From assembly GCA_038230515.1 (NCBI GenBank), contig JBBRND010000026.1, forward strand, positions 1 through 64,000: a stretch of DNA of 64,000 bases, read 5' to 3'. Origin of the DNA: JAPLDB01 sp038230515 (GTDB lineage Bacteria > Bacteroidota > Bacteroidia > AKYH767-A > 2013-40CM-41-45). Within the stretch, counting starts at the first letter, position 1, and each line of letters begins with the position of its first letter. Below, piece after piece: positions 41,272 to 50,043 of the stretch. The notes beneath the pieces are model-generated. The model was given only the letters and a program-made list of their open reading frames with translations. It had not been told where the DNA came from and did no database searches. The translations under genes and the position numbers were made by a program.

Positions 41272-43863
41272 TTAATTTTTCTTCTCCAAATTTTTGATTT
41301 TCTCTTTCAGTAGTTCGTGTTGCTTTGTTAACTGCCCTGACTCACGGTCAGCAGCATCAATTTCATTTTGAGCAGCATTGTTTTTCCGGAGATCATCTGC
41401 TTTTGTTTTTGCAGCAGTAATTTTTTCAAAGAGGTTAGTTGATAAATTTTCAAGCGTAGTAACCATTGAGTTGTGGCTGTAGCTGCGGCTTCTTGCGGCT
41501 GCCTCCGCAATTTTATCAATGCCTGCATTCCATTTTGAAGGGTCAAGTTTCTGCAAATACTTTCCGTAGTTCTCTGCGAACTGCGAACGCGCAAACCCGC
41601 GCATCTTGTCAAGAGAACTCAGAAAAAAATCATTGTATTCTTCTTTTGCACTGTCTGTGTAAAGTTTGGCAATTGCATTCAGTACATCACCACCATTACT
41701 CGCTTCCATTGTTTTTGCAAGCTGCAATGCCTGCGCTCTATTATTTTCAGAAATTACTTTCAGCGAAGCCGCCTGTACATTGTATGAAATGTCTTTAAGT
41801 CCGTTTTCATAAGCAGTTTTTGCCTGCTCATCATCTTTAAAATATTTGTCCACCGTTTTTATTGCCTGCACGCGGACGTTTGATTTTTCATCCTTGGTAA
41901 GCGCTAGAATTTTCGGTTTCAATCTGTCTTTGTTCTCCGTCAGTTGCGTGCCGATGTTTTTCAGAGCAGTTAAACGGATGTTCCAGTATTTATCGCTCAG
42001 CGCATCTTCTATCATCTTTCCCGAAGCGCTATTGGCGACATAATCACTTCCGGTTTTACTCACTGCTTCATAGCGGTCCATAAAAAGTGGCGCATGGTGA
42101 TATTGAAAAACATAATTCTCTTGCGTCTTGCTGTCTTTCTTTTCGCAGAGCAACATGCGCTCTGCATCCACATTCACGAGGTCGGGCTTGGAAGCAAGCT
42201 GCCATGAGAAAACTTCTTTTGCTTTCTCAATCGTAATTTTTTTGCGATCCGTTTTTCCACCGTGATACACATCCACCAACAATGGAATTTTGTATAACGG
42301 ATTTTTTTCAAAGTCCTGCTTCTGTTCAATCGTTACCGTTTCTGTTTTTGATGAATCATTCCAGTCATAACCTATTTCGATAACCGGATGCCCATGGTTG
42401 AGAAACCACTCATTAAAAAACCAATTCAAATCTTCTCCGGTAATTTTTTCAAAAGCCAATCGCAAATCATGAACTTCAGCTGAACCGAACTGATGTGTTT
42501 CGAGATACAGTTTGAGGGAAGCGAAGAATGCTTCATCGCCCACATACTTGCGCAGCATGTGCAGCACGCGCCCGCCCTTGTTGTAGCTCACCGCATCGTA
42601 CACATCTTCGCGACCTTCGTAATCAAAACGGATAAGATCAGGATCTTTTGATTTTGCAATAAGTAAATACGTTGATTGCTCATTTTGATTTTCGCGGTCC
42701 GCATCATCCCGTCCGAATTTATATTCTCTCCATAAATATTCTGCATAATTTGCAAAGCCCTCGTTGAGTACAATGTTGCTCCAAGATTCGCACGTAACCA
42801 GATCGCCAAACCAGTGATGAAATAATTCATGCGAAATGTAATCCTCATAGTTGCCGTCAACATAATCACTACTGTCCTGAAGCATATTGGTGCCATGAAT
42901 TACTGCAGTCGTATTTTCCATTGCACCACTCACATAATCATACACGACAACCTGTGAGAATTTTTCCCACGGATAGTCAACACCCAAAAGCTTTGAATAA
43001 TGATCAATCATTTCAGGAGTATGACCGAAAATCATGCGTGCATATTTTTCATACTCTTTGTCGAGATAATAATTCACCTCAATGTTTTTCCATTTGTCAT
43101 GCACAACTGCAAAGTTGCTAGCAGTAAACATGGTGAGATAAGGCGAAGTGGGTAAACTCTGTTTCCAGTAATCTGTTTTTGTTCCGTCATTATTTTTTGT
43201 TGATGTAATAAGAAGTCCGTTGGAAACCGTTGTCATGGCAGTATCTACAGTAATGTAAATTTCCTGGGTCATCTTTTGCTGCGGATCTTCAATAGTAGGA
43301 AACCATGCAGAATTTGATTCCGTTTCTCCCTGCGTCCAAACCTGTTTCGGCTTTTCAGGATTGCTTCCATCAGCATTGACGAAGTACAACCCTTTGTCTT
43401 TTGTAATGGCTCGACTGCCGCCTTCCTTCAGTTCATCGGGTTTTGAAGTATAGTCAATGAATACAGAATAATTTTCTTCGCCCTTGTATTCGCGGTCAAG
43501 TTTAATTCGGATTTTCAAAGAGTCATAACTGAAAGAAAGTTTTTCTCTTGAGAAGTCTTTCCTCAGTAAACTCACTTCATGAATATCCATTCCTCTTGCG
43601 TTCAGCACCAGGCTATCGGTTGCATAAAAATGAGGATGAAGAGCAATAGTTGCTTTTCCTAAAAGATATTTTTTTGTCCAGTCAAGTTTTACTTCAAGTT
43701 TGGTATGAACAAGATCGTTCGTTCGAGTGTAGGCTGCGTGATAAACCTTCGGTTCCGGAATTTTTACTTCGACTTTTTCAGGCCTAGAAGTAGTTGTTGT
43801 TTTCTGATTGGTACTGCAAGAAATCAAAAACAAAAGTGAGAAGACGAGAATAAAAGTCCGCAT
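41272..43863 (-). CDS. M1 family zinc aminopeptidase, lipoprotein
   Basis: The start is placed at ATG 43863 (MRTFILVFSLLFLISCST), which gives a lipoprotein signal with lipobox LISC; the longer frame lacks support. The 863-residue M1 peptidase has the substrate N-terminus motif SGAMENTTAV and zinc site HELFHHWFG with the third ligand Glu 18 residues on in NEGFANYAEYLW. The C-terminal ~250 residues are a HEAT-like helical domain, followed by a coiled-coil tail (KLKEKI-like) at the end. It releases N-terminal amino acids from peptides, probably in the periplasm or on the outer membrane. Confidence 0.93.
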   Translation of the reverse strand: MRTFILVFSLLFLISCSTNQKTTTTSRPEKVEVKIPEPKVYHAAYTRTNDLVHTKLEVKLDWTKKYLLGKATIALHPHFYATDSLVLNARGMDIHEVSLLRKDFSREKLSFSYDSLKIRIKLDREYKGEENYSVFIDYTSKPDELKEGGSRAITKDKGLYFVNADGSNPEKPKQVWTQGETESNSAWFPTIEDPQQKMTQEIYITVDTAMTTVSNGLLITSTKNNDGTKTDYWKQSLPTSPYLTMFTASNFAVVHDKWKNIEVNYYLDKEYEKYARMIFGHTPEMIDHYSKLLGVDYPWEKFSQVVVYDYVSGAMENTTAVIHGTNMLQDSSDYVDGNYEDYISHELFHHWFGDLVTCESWSNIVLNEGFANYAEYLWREYKFGRDDADRENQNEQSTYLLIAKSKDPDLIRFDYEGREDVYDAVSYNKGGRVLHMLRKYVGDEAFFASLKLYLETHQFGSAEVHDLRLAFEKITGEDLNWFFNEWFLNHGHPVIEIGYDWNDSSKTETVTIEQKQDFEKNPLYKIPLLVDVYHGGKTDRKKITIEKAKEVFSWQLASKPDLVNVDAERMLLCEKKDSKTQENYVFQYHHAPLFMDRYEAVSKTGSDYVANSASGKMIEDALSDKYWNIRLTALKNIGTQLTENKDRLKPKILALTKDEKSNVRVQAIKTVDKYFKDDEQAKTAYENGLKDISYNVQAASLKVISENNRAQALQLAKTMEASNGGDVLNAIAKLYTDSAKEEYNDFFLSSLDKMRGFARSQFAENYGKYLQKLDPSKWNAGIDKIAEAAARSRSYSHNSMVTTLENLSTNLFEKITAAKTKADDLRKNNAAQNEIDAADRESGQLTKQHELLKEKIKNLEKKN

Positions 43864-43881
43864 GAAGTTTTTAGTATGCGT

Positions 43882-43889
43882 CAAAGGTA
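43882..43889 (-). promoter_or_regulatory. -7 promoter box TACCTTTG for the M1 peptidase
   Basis: Exact match, 18 nt before the ATG at 43863; it supports that start. Confidence 0.6.
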
Positions 43890-43966
43890 AAAATGACATT
43901 CAATATATCTTCAGCGTAAAAGTTAGAGTTCACCATTATGCATTTTTCTGATTGATCAATATTCCT

Positions 43967-43974
43967 ACTTTTGC
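43967..43974 (+). promoter_or_regulatory. -7 promoter box TACTTTTG for fabH
   Basis: Exact match, 16 nt before ATG 43991; it excludes the TTG at 43952 as start. Confidence 0.6.
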
Positions 43975-43990
43975 TCGCCAACATTTTCAA

Positions 43991-44983
43991 ATGAATAATA
44001 AAATAACTGCCGCCATTACTGCTGTCGGGGGATTTGTTCCGGAGTTTCGGTTGACGAATGAAATTCTCGAAACAATGGTTGACACGAAGGGTGAATGGAT
44101 TACTTCCCGCACCGGAATTAAAGAAAGAAGAATCCTCAAGGGAGAAGGTCTCGGCACGAGTGACATGGCAGTGCCCGCAGTGAAAGAGCTCTGTGCGAAG
44201 CGTGGCATTGATCCGATGGAAATTGACATGCTCCTCTGCGCAACCACAACTCCTGATTTTGTTTTTCCTGCTACAGCAAATGTGATTACAGACAAGCTCG
44301 GAGCAAAGAACGCTTTCGGTTTTGATATTCAGGCAGCGTGTTCAGGATTTATTTATGCATTGGTTACAGGCTCAAAATTTATTGAAAGCGGTCAGTATAA
44401 AAAAGTGGTGATTGTTGGTGGAGATAAAATGAGCAGCATCATTGATTACAGCGACCGCGCCACCTGCATTATTTTCGGTGATGGAGCAGGAGCCGTTTTG
44501 CTCGAACCTAATACCGATGGCCTCGGCATTCTCGATTCCATTCTGAAAAGTGACGGATCAGGAAGAGTATATCTTCATCAGAAATCAGGCGGATCAGTAA
44601 GTCCGGCTTCGCACAAAACGGTTGACAACAAAGAGCATTTTGTTTTTCAGGATGGACAACCGGTTTTCAAATTTGCTGTGAAGGGAATGGCAGACGTGAG
44701 CGCTGAAATTATGGAGCGCAATAAACTTACTGCTGATGATGTTGCCTGGCTCGTTCCACACCAGGCGAACAAGCGCATCATTGACGCCACTGCAAAACGA
44801 ATGGGTGTCGGCACAGAAAAAATAATGCTCAATATTTACAAATACGGAAACACTACCAGCGGAACCATTCCACTTTGCCTTTGGGATTACGAAAAGCAAT
44901 TGAAGAAAGGTGACAACATCGTGCTTGCCGCTTTTGGCGGGGGCTTTACGTGGGGAAGTATCTGGATGAAGTGGGCCTATTGA
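43991..44983 (+). CDS. fabH: 3-oxoacyl-ACP synthase III (KAS III)
   Basis: This is a 330-residue thiolase-fold enzyme that condenses acetyl-CoA or a branched acyl-CoA with malonyl-ACP to start fatty acid synthesis. The catalytic triad is visible: Cys in DIQAACSGFIYAL (~116), His in WLVPHQANKRIID and Asn in YKYGNTTSGTIPL. The N-terminus ITAVGGFVPEFRLTNEILE and ITSRTGIKERR are typical. FabH is often duplicated in Bacteroidota for other starter units, so a secondary KAS III role is possible. It is monocistronic. Confidence 0.93.
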   Translation: MNNKITAAITAVGGFVPEFRLTNEILETMVDTKGEWITSRTGIKERRILKGEGLGTSDMAVPAVKELCAKRGIDPMEIDMLLCATTTPDFVFPATANVITDKLGAKNAFGFDIQAACSGFIYALVTGSKFIESGQYKKVVIVGGDKMSSIIDYSDRATCIIFGDGAGAVLLEPNTDGLGILDSILKSDGSGRVYLHQKSGGSVSPASHKTVDNKEHFVFQDGQPVFKFAVKGMADVSAEIMERNKLTADDVAWLVPHQANKRIIDATAKRMGVGTEKIMLNIYKYGNTTSGTIPLCLWDYEKQLKKGDNIVLAAFGGGFTWGSIWMKWAY

Positions 44984-45002
44984 GCAGGCGGAAAAATTTC
45001 TC

Positions 45003-45431
45003 TCAATCAACTGTTGCAATCACTTTTAATTCAATTGCAATCGGGGTTGGTAAACAATTTATTTCTATCGTGGTGCGGCACGGAGGATTGTCTTTAAAAT
45101 AGTCAGCCCACAATTTGTTGTACTTCGGAAAATCGTCTTTCATGTTGGTAAGAAAAACGGTAACGTCAACAATCTTACTCCAGTTACTTCCTGCGTCTTC
45201 AAGAATTGATTTTACATTCCTGAAAACAGAATGGCACTGTGCTTCGATGTCGTAGGAAATTAAATTCCCGGTATCATCCAACTCAACTCCAGGAATTTTT
45301 TTTGTTTCGCGCTCTCTCGGCCCAACACCAGAAAGAAATAAAAGATTCCCCACACGCCTTCCATGAGGGTACAAGCCAACTGGCTCAGGTGCTTTTGAAG
45401 AATTGATTGATGCGTATTTTTTGTCAGGCAT
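45003..45431 (-). CDS. RidA/YjgF family protein, 2-aminomuconate deaminase-like
   Basis: This is a 142-residue protein from ATG 45431 (MPDKKYASINSSKAPEPVG); the longer frame begins at an unsupported codon. Pattern: VGLYPHGRRVGNLLFLSGVG, then DIEAQCHSVFRNVKSILEDAG, then VFLTNMKDDFPKYNKLWADYF, and the end CRTTIEINCLPTPIAIELKVIA. The last block, including the Arg-Thr-Thr-Ile-Glu motif, resembles 2-aminomuconate deaminase of the kynurenine pathway more than classical RidA, which removes reactive enamines. The matching upstream enzyme type (ALDH8-like) is at 60945-62390. The assignment is by resemblance only. Confidence 0.8.
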   Translation of the reverse strand: MPDKKYASINSSKAPEPVGLYPHGRRVGNLLFLSGVGPRERETKKIPGVELDDTGNLISYDIEAQCHSVFRNVKSILEDAGSNWSKIVDVTVFLTNMKDDFPKYNKLWADYFKDNPPCRTTIEINCLPTPIAIELKVIATVD

Positions 45432-45503
45432 TTTTTTGAAATAATGAATTACGAATGTCGAAAAAATATTTTCATTCAAGAAAACGAATATTACACAAGA
45501 GAA

Positions 45504-46469
45504 TTATCTTTCAAAAACCAAAAACATATCGGTACCATTTGGTGATTCTTTTTTTTCCTCCCATTCTTTTATCGCCCGGTATTTAACGTACCGACTTACG
45601 GGAATTACAAGCCAGAAAAAAAAAATGAAGCAGATTGTTTGAATGATTTTTTTTAGTGAATGGAATTTCCCTTTGTCAGCAGATTGAAATACTGATGAAG
45701 CAAAAAAGCAAAACCAGACAAAGTCAAGGCGATTTCTCCAAACTGATAATTTTAAAAAAGCAAATGGAGACACAGCTTTGAATGGATTTGAAATATTCCA
45801 AACTAATTTGTAATTACTTTCTGCAATCCATTTGACAGCCCCCCAATACTGATTTGAAAAATATTTTTTCGTAATTTTAAAATTATTTTTATCAAAAAGG
45901 TCTTCAGCCTGCGGAACATTTAGGCGCCTCATGTGTGCCGTGTCTTCAAAGAAAAATTTTCCCGTGGTGTAGTCGAATCCATTTTTAGTCCATTGCGCGA
46001 AACGGAATTCCAAACTTCCCGCATGATTGCATGGCAAACTATGAAGCATCACGCAATGTTTCTCAGCAAATGCTGACATTTCTCCCGCTGTTATTTTTTC
46101 ATCAAATGTGTGTTCAAGCACATGATGCGAATGAATGAAATCAAACTTTTTATCCGAATATTTTTTATCTCCAAGAACAAAAAAATTTATCCCTAAAATA
46201 TTTTGCTTTGCACTTTCAATAGCTTCTCTGCTGATGTCGCAGCCGGAAATTGACCAGCCGGGCAATGCTTCTTTTATAACTGCTGTAAAAATGCCCCTGC
46301 CACATCCGAAGTCAAGAGCATTTCCAATATCAGGAAGATTCAGACTTTTTATCAGCTCGAACAAACGTCTCTTATCAAAACTGCTCCAATATCCCATGTA
46401 GCCATGTGAATAACGACTTTCGTAAAAATCAACAGACGCATTTCGATCTTGAAACTGAAGTGTACTCAT
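45504..46469 (-). CDS. Class I SAM-dependent methyltransferase with C-terminal membrane segment
   Basis: This is a 321-residue protein. The SAM motif is ALDFGCGRGIFTAVIKEA (about residue 52), followed by SGCDISREAIESAK and DFIHSHHVLEHTFDEKITAGE, as in Methyltransf_11/UbiE-like enzymes. The region IIQTICFIFFFWLVIPVSRYV near residue 285 is a probable membrane helix, as in the methyltransferase at 33164. Substrate unknown; the gene stands alone between unrelated neighbours, and I see no exact promoter box. Confidence 0.8.
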   Translation of the reverse strand: MSTLQFQDRNASVDFYESRYSHGYMGYWSSFDKRRLFELIKSLNLPDIGNALDFGCGRGIFTAVIKEALPGWSISGCDISREAIESAKQNILGINFFVLGDKKYSDKKFDFIHSHHVLEHTFDEKITAGEMSAFAEKHCVMLHSLPCNHAGSLEFRFAQWTKNGFDYTTGKFFFEDTAHMRRLNVPQAEDLFDKNNFKITKKYFSNQYWGAVKWIAESNYKLVWNISNPFKAVSPFAFLKLSVWRNRLDFVWFCFFASSVFQSADKGKFHSLKKIIQTICFIFFFWLVIPVSRYVKYRAIKEWEEKKESPNGTDMFLVFER

Positions 46470-46504
46470 GGAGACATGAGAAGAAAAGTTTAATCAAAAA
46501 AAAA

Positions 46505-49357
46505 TTATAATCGTGTCGCTAGCACACACGTCCTCTTGTATTTCTTCACATCGCCATTAATATTGAATACTTCAATGTAAAAAACATAAATACCCGTGCG
46601 AGCTTTTTCTTTGCTGTCGTTTACTCCATCCCAACTAAAAGTACCTTCATTACCGAGCAGTTCATTTTCGATAAGTGTGCGAACAGCTCTTCCTTTTGAA
46701 TCGAACACTTTTACATTGGCAAGATAACCGGGCGTTGTGAAGTGAAATAAAATATTTACCACATCGTTTTTCCCGTCATTATCAGGAGAAAAAACTTCGG
46801 GGTCTACGGTAACTTCATTGCTGCCCAATCCGCCTTCATCGTATTGAGAATTTTTGTAACCGGGAGTTGCAAACCTGGAATTTTCAGAAGCGCTGTGCCA
46901 GTTTTGTGGATCATTGGTAGAGCGCGATGGATTTAAGCGCTCAAGAGAAATATTATGAACATCATTTAATAGCGGAAAATGCCACGAAGAGTAGTAATGC
47001 AATGAATCAATCATTTCCGCAGAATTGCTTTTCAACACAACAATATCTTCATCGGTTAGCAGATCAGGAAATGCCATATCAAGAAATGCATCGGGGTTTA
47101 AAGCTATGTAATGCGCTTTTATTTGTTCGGCATTATCACTCAGTACGAGATAGCTACCTGGAAATAATAAGTAACAACCAACCGAAAGCTGTTGCGGTGA
47201 ATTGGGCTGCATAGAGGTGATGCTGTAATTATTTATCGTGAGTGTACTTAGGTCAATAATTTTTTGCGATGCATTATAGATTTCACCAAACTCTGCTGAA
47301 CCATTGTTCGCGCTGAATAAAACTTCATTGATTAAAATATCGTTTGGCGAAACAGGCGATGGAGTTGCAAAGTTTATAGTAGAATTTGAAACCTGATTGC
47401 CTGCACAATCAGAAACTGTTGAACTTACTGTCGCAGTCCAGATGCCATAAGCAGCAGAAGCGGTAAGCGTAAGTGTTACGCTCATACCATCAGCCGAAGG
47501 AACTGCCGCAGATGGATTTCCATGCGCATTATCTGTTTCTGAAATTGAGTAATTCAAAATATCAGATAAGGCGGTATCAGCAATCTGTTCAGAAAAAAAC
47601 AAGGTAGCGTGAAGTGAATCATCAAGACACGCGCGCAAAAGTTTCGGAGCTGTGTTATCAGAAAATGTTCCGTCAACACTATTTACCCTTCCCGGTGTTC
47701 CACCCGAAGGATCAACTGATGCTTTCCAGTTCAAATCATTTGTACAGATAAAATCAGGATCGATGCGCTCAATACTCCAGCCGCCATTCACTTTTGAAGC
47801 ATCGCGATAAAATGATTCATCGTAATGAACTTTATCAATCACCACAGAGTTGTTGTCGTAAATAATAACATCATCGCCACCAGTATTATTAAGCGAAGGA
47901 AATGAAGAAATACCTTGAGTACTCCCGTAGGAAGAAAAAGCAACTTCGTATGTTGTACTGCATAAAATCAGAAAAGAATCGGGCTTCAGAATAAATGAAG
48001 TGAGGTCATGTGGACTTCCTGAATCCGAAATTTTCCAGCCGGCAAGATCAAAAATTTTCGAACTGCGATTGTATATTTCCACATACTCCGCATTAGGTAA
48101 ACTATTAACCGGGGGATCAGGATCCGCCATAAATTCTGTGATGACAACATCACCACGCACGGGTGTCGTTGGTGCCGAATAAGTAAAAGTAGTTGATGAG
48201 TTTGTAGCGATCGTATTGTTCGCAAGGTCTTTCACATTATTCACAGTGAGCGTATATGTTGTTCCTCCTGAAAACGAACTGGCAAATGTCAAATGAACAA
48301 GTGCAGGATTTGATCCATCACGCTGTGCACTGCTTGGATTCAGAATTGAATAATCAACAGAATAATTAAAATTTACTTGAGAGGTTGTGAGATCAACCGG
48401 TTCAGAAAACAAAACATCAAGTTGCGTGGCTAAGGTTGCTGTTGCTGAAGTAATGGTTGGCGGAGTAGCATCAATCGAAAATGTTTTTGTTGAATTGGAA
48501 AGAATAACATTTGCCGCGGTATCCTGAACATTGTTTACGGTAAGTGTGTAAATAGTATCACTCACAAATGAATTTGTAAAGGTTAGGTGAACAAGCGAAA
48601 AGTCGGAGCCATCACGCAATGCCGATGAAGGATTTCCGATGGCGTGATCCACAGAATAGTTTAATGCTGTTTCAGAAGTTGTTTGATCAACAGGTTCAGA
48701 AAATAAAACATCAAGGTGGCTTGGATCAATCGCTGTTGCTGCCGCAATGGTTGGCGGAGTAACATCACCGATGCTGCCTGCTGTGATAGAAAAATCATCC
48801 ATTACAAATCGCGCAGTGGTTCCAGAGCCGGTTGTGCCTTGCGAAACCACAATTCTCATTTGCACCGTTGAAAGATGATCTGTGTTGGCAGGAAAGGGGA
48901 AAGTATAATTTGCATAAGCAGTATTCGCATTTGCAAAAGTTGGATCAGTTCCTATTTGTGCAGGGATTGACCACACACTGCCTCCATCAATTGAAACAGA
49001 AAAATTTACGATCGCTGGGCGAGTTCCCGTGCTGTTCTGTGTACTGCGCGCCCAGAAGTTTGCGCTTGCTCCTGCAACAGAAGAAAAATTTAAACTTAAA
49101 ATTATTGTTCCTGAAAAAGTAGAAATAGGAATTACTGCAAGAGCTCCAGTTCCTGTGCGCATGTTTGTTCCCTCACGAAAGATACGCGAACTGGTTTCAA
49201 CATCATTCCCGTTCCAATTCGGAATAAAATCAGAAGGAATACCAAGGGTAAATGTTCCTTCAAATCCTTCGTTGTACGGAAAACCGGTAACCTGCGAAAA
49301 AAGAAATTCTGAATTCAACAGAATGGCAAGAATCAGAACTCCGGTAATTTTTCTCAT
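46505..49357 (-). CDS. Secreted multi-domain protein with Ig-like repeats and lamin-tail domains, C-terminal FlgD-like sorting domain
   Basis: The start is at ATG 49357 (MRKITGVLILAILLNSEFLFSQ), a signal peptide. It is 950 residues. A jelly-roll-like N-terminal domain (VTGFPYNEGFEGTF to FVMDDFSI) is followed by Ig-like SbsA/Big_5 repeats (PPTIAAATAIDPSHLDVLFS, then VDLTTSQVNFNYSVD, and a third starting APKLLRACL). Two lamin-tail domains follow (VVITEFMADPDPPVNS to GWKISDSGS; ILINEVLFSANNGSAEF). The end, DPEVFSPDNDGKNDVVNILF to GTFSWDGVND to TGIYVFYIEVFN, is a FlgD-like domain used as a T9SS sorting signal. Likely exported to the surface; the function is binding or structural by inference. Confidence 0.88.
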   Translation of the reverse strand: MRKITGVLILAILLNSEFLFSQVTGFPYNEGFEGTFTLGIPSDFIPNWNGNDVETSSRIFREGTNMRTGTGALAVIPISTFSGTIILSLNFSSVAGASANFWARSTQNSTGTRPAIVNFSVSIDGGSVWSIPAQIGTDPTFANANTAYANYTFPFPANTDHLSTVQMRIVVSQGTTGSGTTARFVMDDFSITAGSIGDVTPPTIAAATAIDPSHLDVLFSEPVDQTTSETALNYSVDHAIGNPSSALRDGSDFSLVHLTFTNSFVSDTIYTLTVNNVQDTAANVILSNSTKTFSIDATPPTITSATATLATQLDVLFSEPVDLTTSQVNFNYSVDYSILNPSSAQRDGSNPALVHLTFASSFSGGTTYTLTVNNVKDLANNTIATNSSTTFTYSAPTTPVRGDVVITEFMADPDPPVNSLPNAEYVEIYNRSSKIFDLAGWKISDSGSPHDLTSFILKPDSFLILCSTTYEVAFSSYGSTQGISSFPSLNNTGGDDVIIYDNNSVVIDKVHYDESFYRDASKVNGGWSIERIDPDFICTNDLNWKASVDPSGGTPGRVNSVDGTFSDNTAPKLLRACLDDSLHATLFFSEQIADTALSDILNYSISETDNAHGNPSAAVPSADGMSVTLTLTASAAYGIWTATVSSTVSDCAGNQVSNSTINFATPSPVSPNDILINEVLFSANNGSAEFGEIYNASQKIIDLSTLTINNYSITSMQPNSPQQLSVGCYLLFPGSYLVLSDNAEQIKAHYIALNPDAFLDMAFPDLLTDEDIVVLKSNSAEMIDSLHYYSSWHFPLLNDVHNISLERLNPSRSTNDPQNWHSASENSRFATPGYKNSQYDEGGLGSNEVTVDPEVFSPDNDGKNDVVNILFHFTTPGYLANVKVFDSKGRAVRTLIENELLGNEGTFSWDGVNDSKEKARTGIYVFYIEVFNINGDVKKYKRTCVLATRL

Positions 49358-49416
49358 GAATATTTTTATTGTGGAAAGTAAAAGTACGAATTCTACCTGC
49401 AAAGAAAAAACTTTTG

Positions 49417-49452
49417 TAAAAAAAATCTGTCTTTAGCTAGTGAAGACAGATT
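49417..49452 (-). terminator. Rho-independent terminator after bactofilin
   Basis: On the minus strand AATCTGTCTT pairs with AAGACAGATT over a 9-nt loop (49424-49452), followed by about eight T. Confidence 0.85.
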
Positions 49453-49477
49453 TCCGGCTATATTGGTTGGAAATTCT

Positions 49478-49897
49478 TTATGAACCTGTTTTCTCCATCA
49501 ACTCGTTTTGCTTGTCTGAGTTGTGCATGTCTTTAATCATTGGTCCCATGTTGCAAGTGCCAGTAAAGGTTGCTCCTACCTCGACAACTAGTTTTCCGGC
49601 AACGATGTCACCCTGAATATTTGCTGACGATTTCAGAAATAGCAATTCATTCACCGTAACTTTTCCGCGGATGCTCCCGCTTACGTCAGCATTCTGACTT
49701 GTTACATTTCCTTCAACCGCTCCGGTTGAACCAACTACTACTTTAGATTTTGAAATGATGTTACCCTGCACAGTGCCATCAATGCGGATGTCGCCATTTG
49801 ACTTGATGTCGCCATCAACCATTGTGCCCGCACCGATTAAGTTGATGGAAGACGTTGTGCCATCTAATTTTCCTGAAGAAGAATTTTTATTGAACAT
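49478..49897 (-). CDS. Bactofilin (polymer-forming cytoskeletal protein)
   Basis: This is a 139-residue protein. A short flexible N-terminus is followed by a right-handed beta-helix with the bactofilin pattern NLIGAGTMVDGDIKSNGDIRIDG (first rungs), then VQGNIISKSKVVVGSTG, VEGNVTSQNADVSGSIRGKV and IQGDIVAGKLVVEVGATFTGT. Bactofilins polymerise into filaments without nucleotide and act in cell shape, stalks or motility. It is monocistronic with its own promoter and terminator. The adjacent genes (SprE/PorW lipoprotein upstream) do not form a clear operon with it. Confidence 0.93.
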   Translation of the reverse strand: MFNKNSSSGKLDGTTSSINLIGAGTMVDGDIKSNGDIRIDGTVQGNIISKSKVVVGSTGAVEGNVTSQNADVSGSIRGKVTVNELLFLKSSANIQGDIVAGKLVVEVGATFTGTCNMGPMIKDMHNSDKQNELMEKTGS

Positions 49898-49933
49898 AGT
49901 AAAACTGTTTTATGAGAAAATTTTTTTGATGCG

Positions 49934-49941
49934 CAAATGTA
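49934..49941 (-). promoter_or_regulatory. -7 promoter box TACATTTG for bactofilin
   Basis: Exact match, 36 nt before the ATG at 49897. Confidence 0.55.
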
Positions 49942-50043
49942 AGCGTAAAATAATTTGCTGCAAGAGGGAATCGGGAAGAAAAATGAGGATTTGCTTACGG
50001 TTATATATTATTTGCTATCTGAAGCGTTCAGAATCTCCAACTA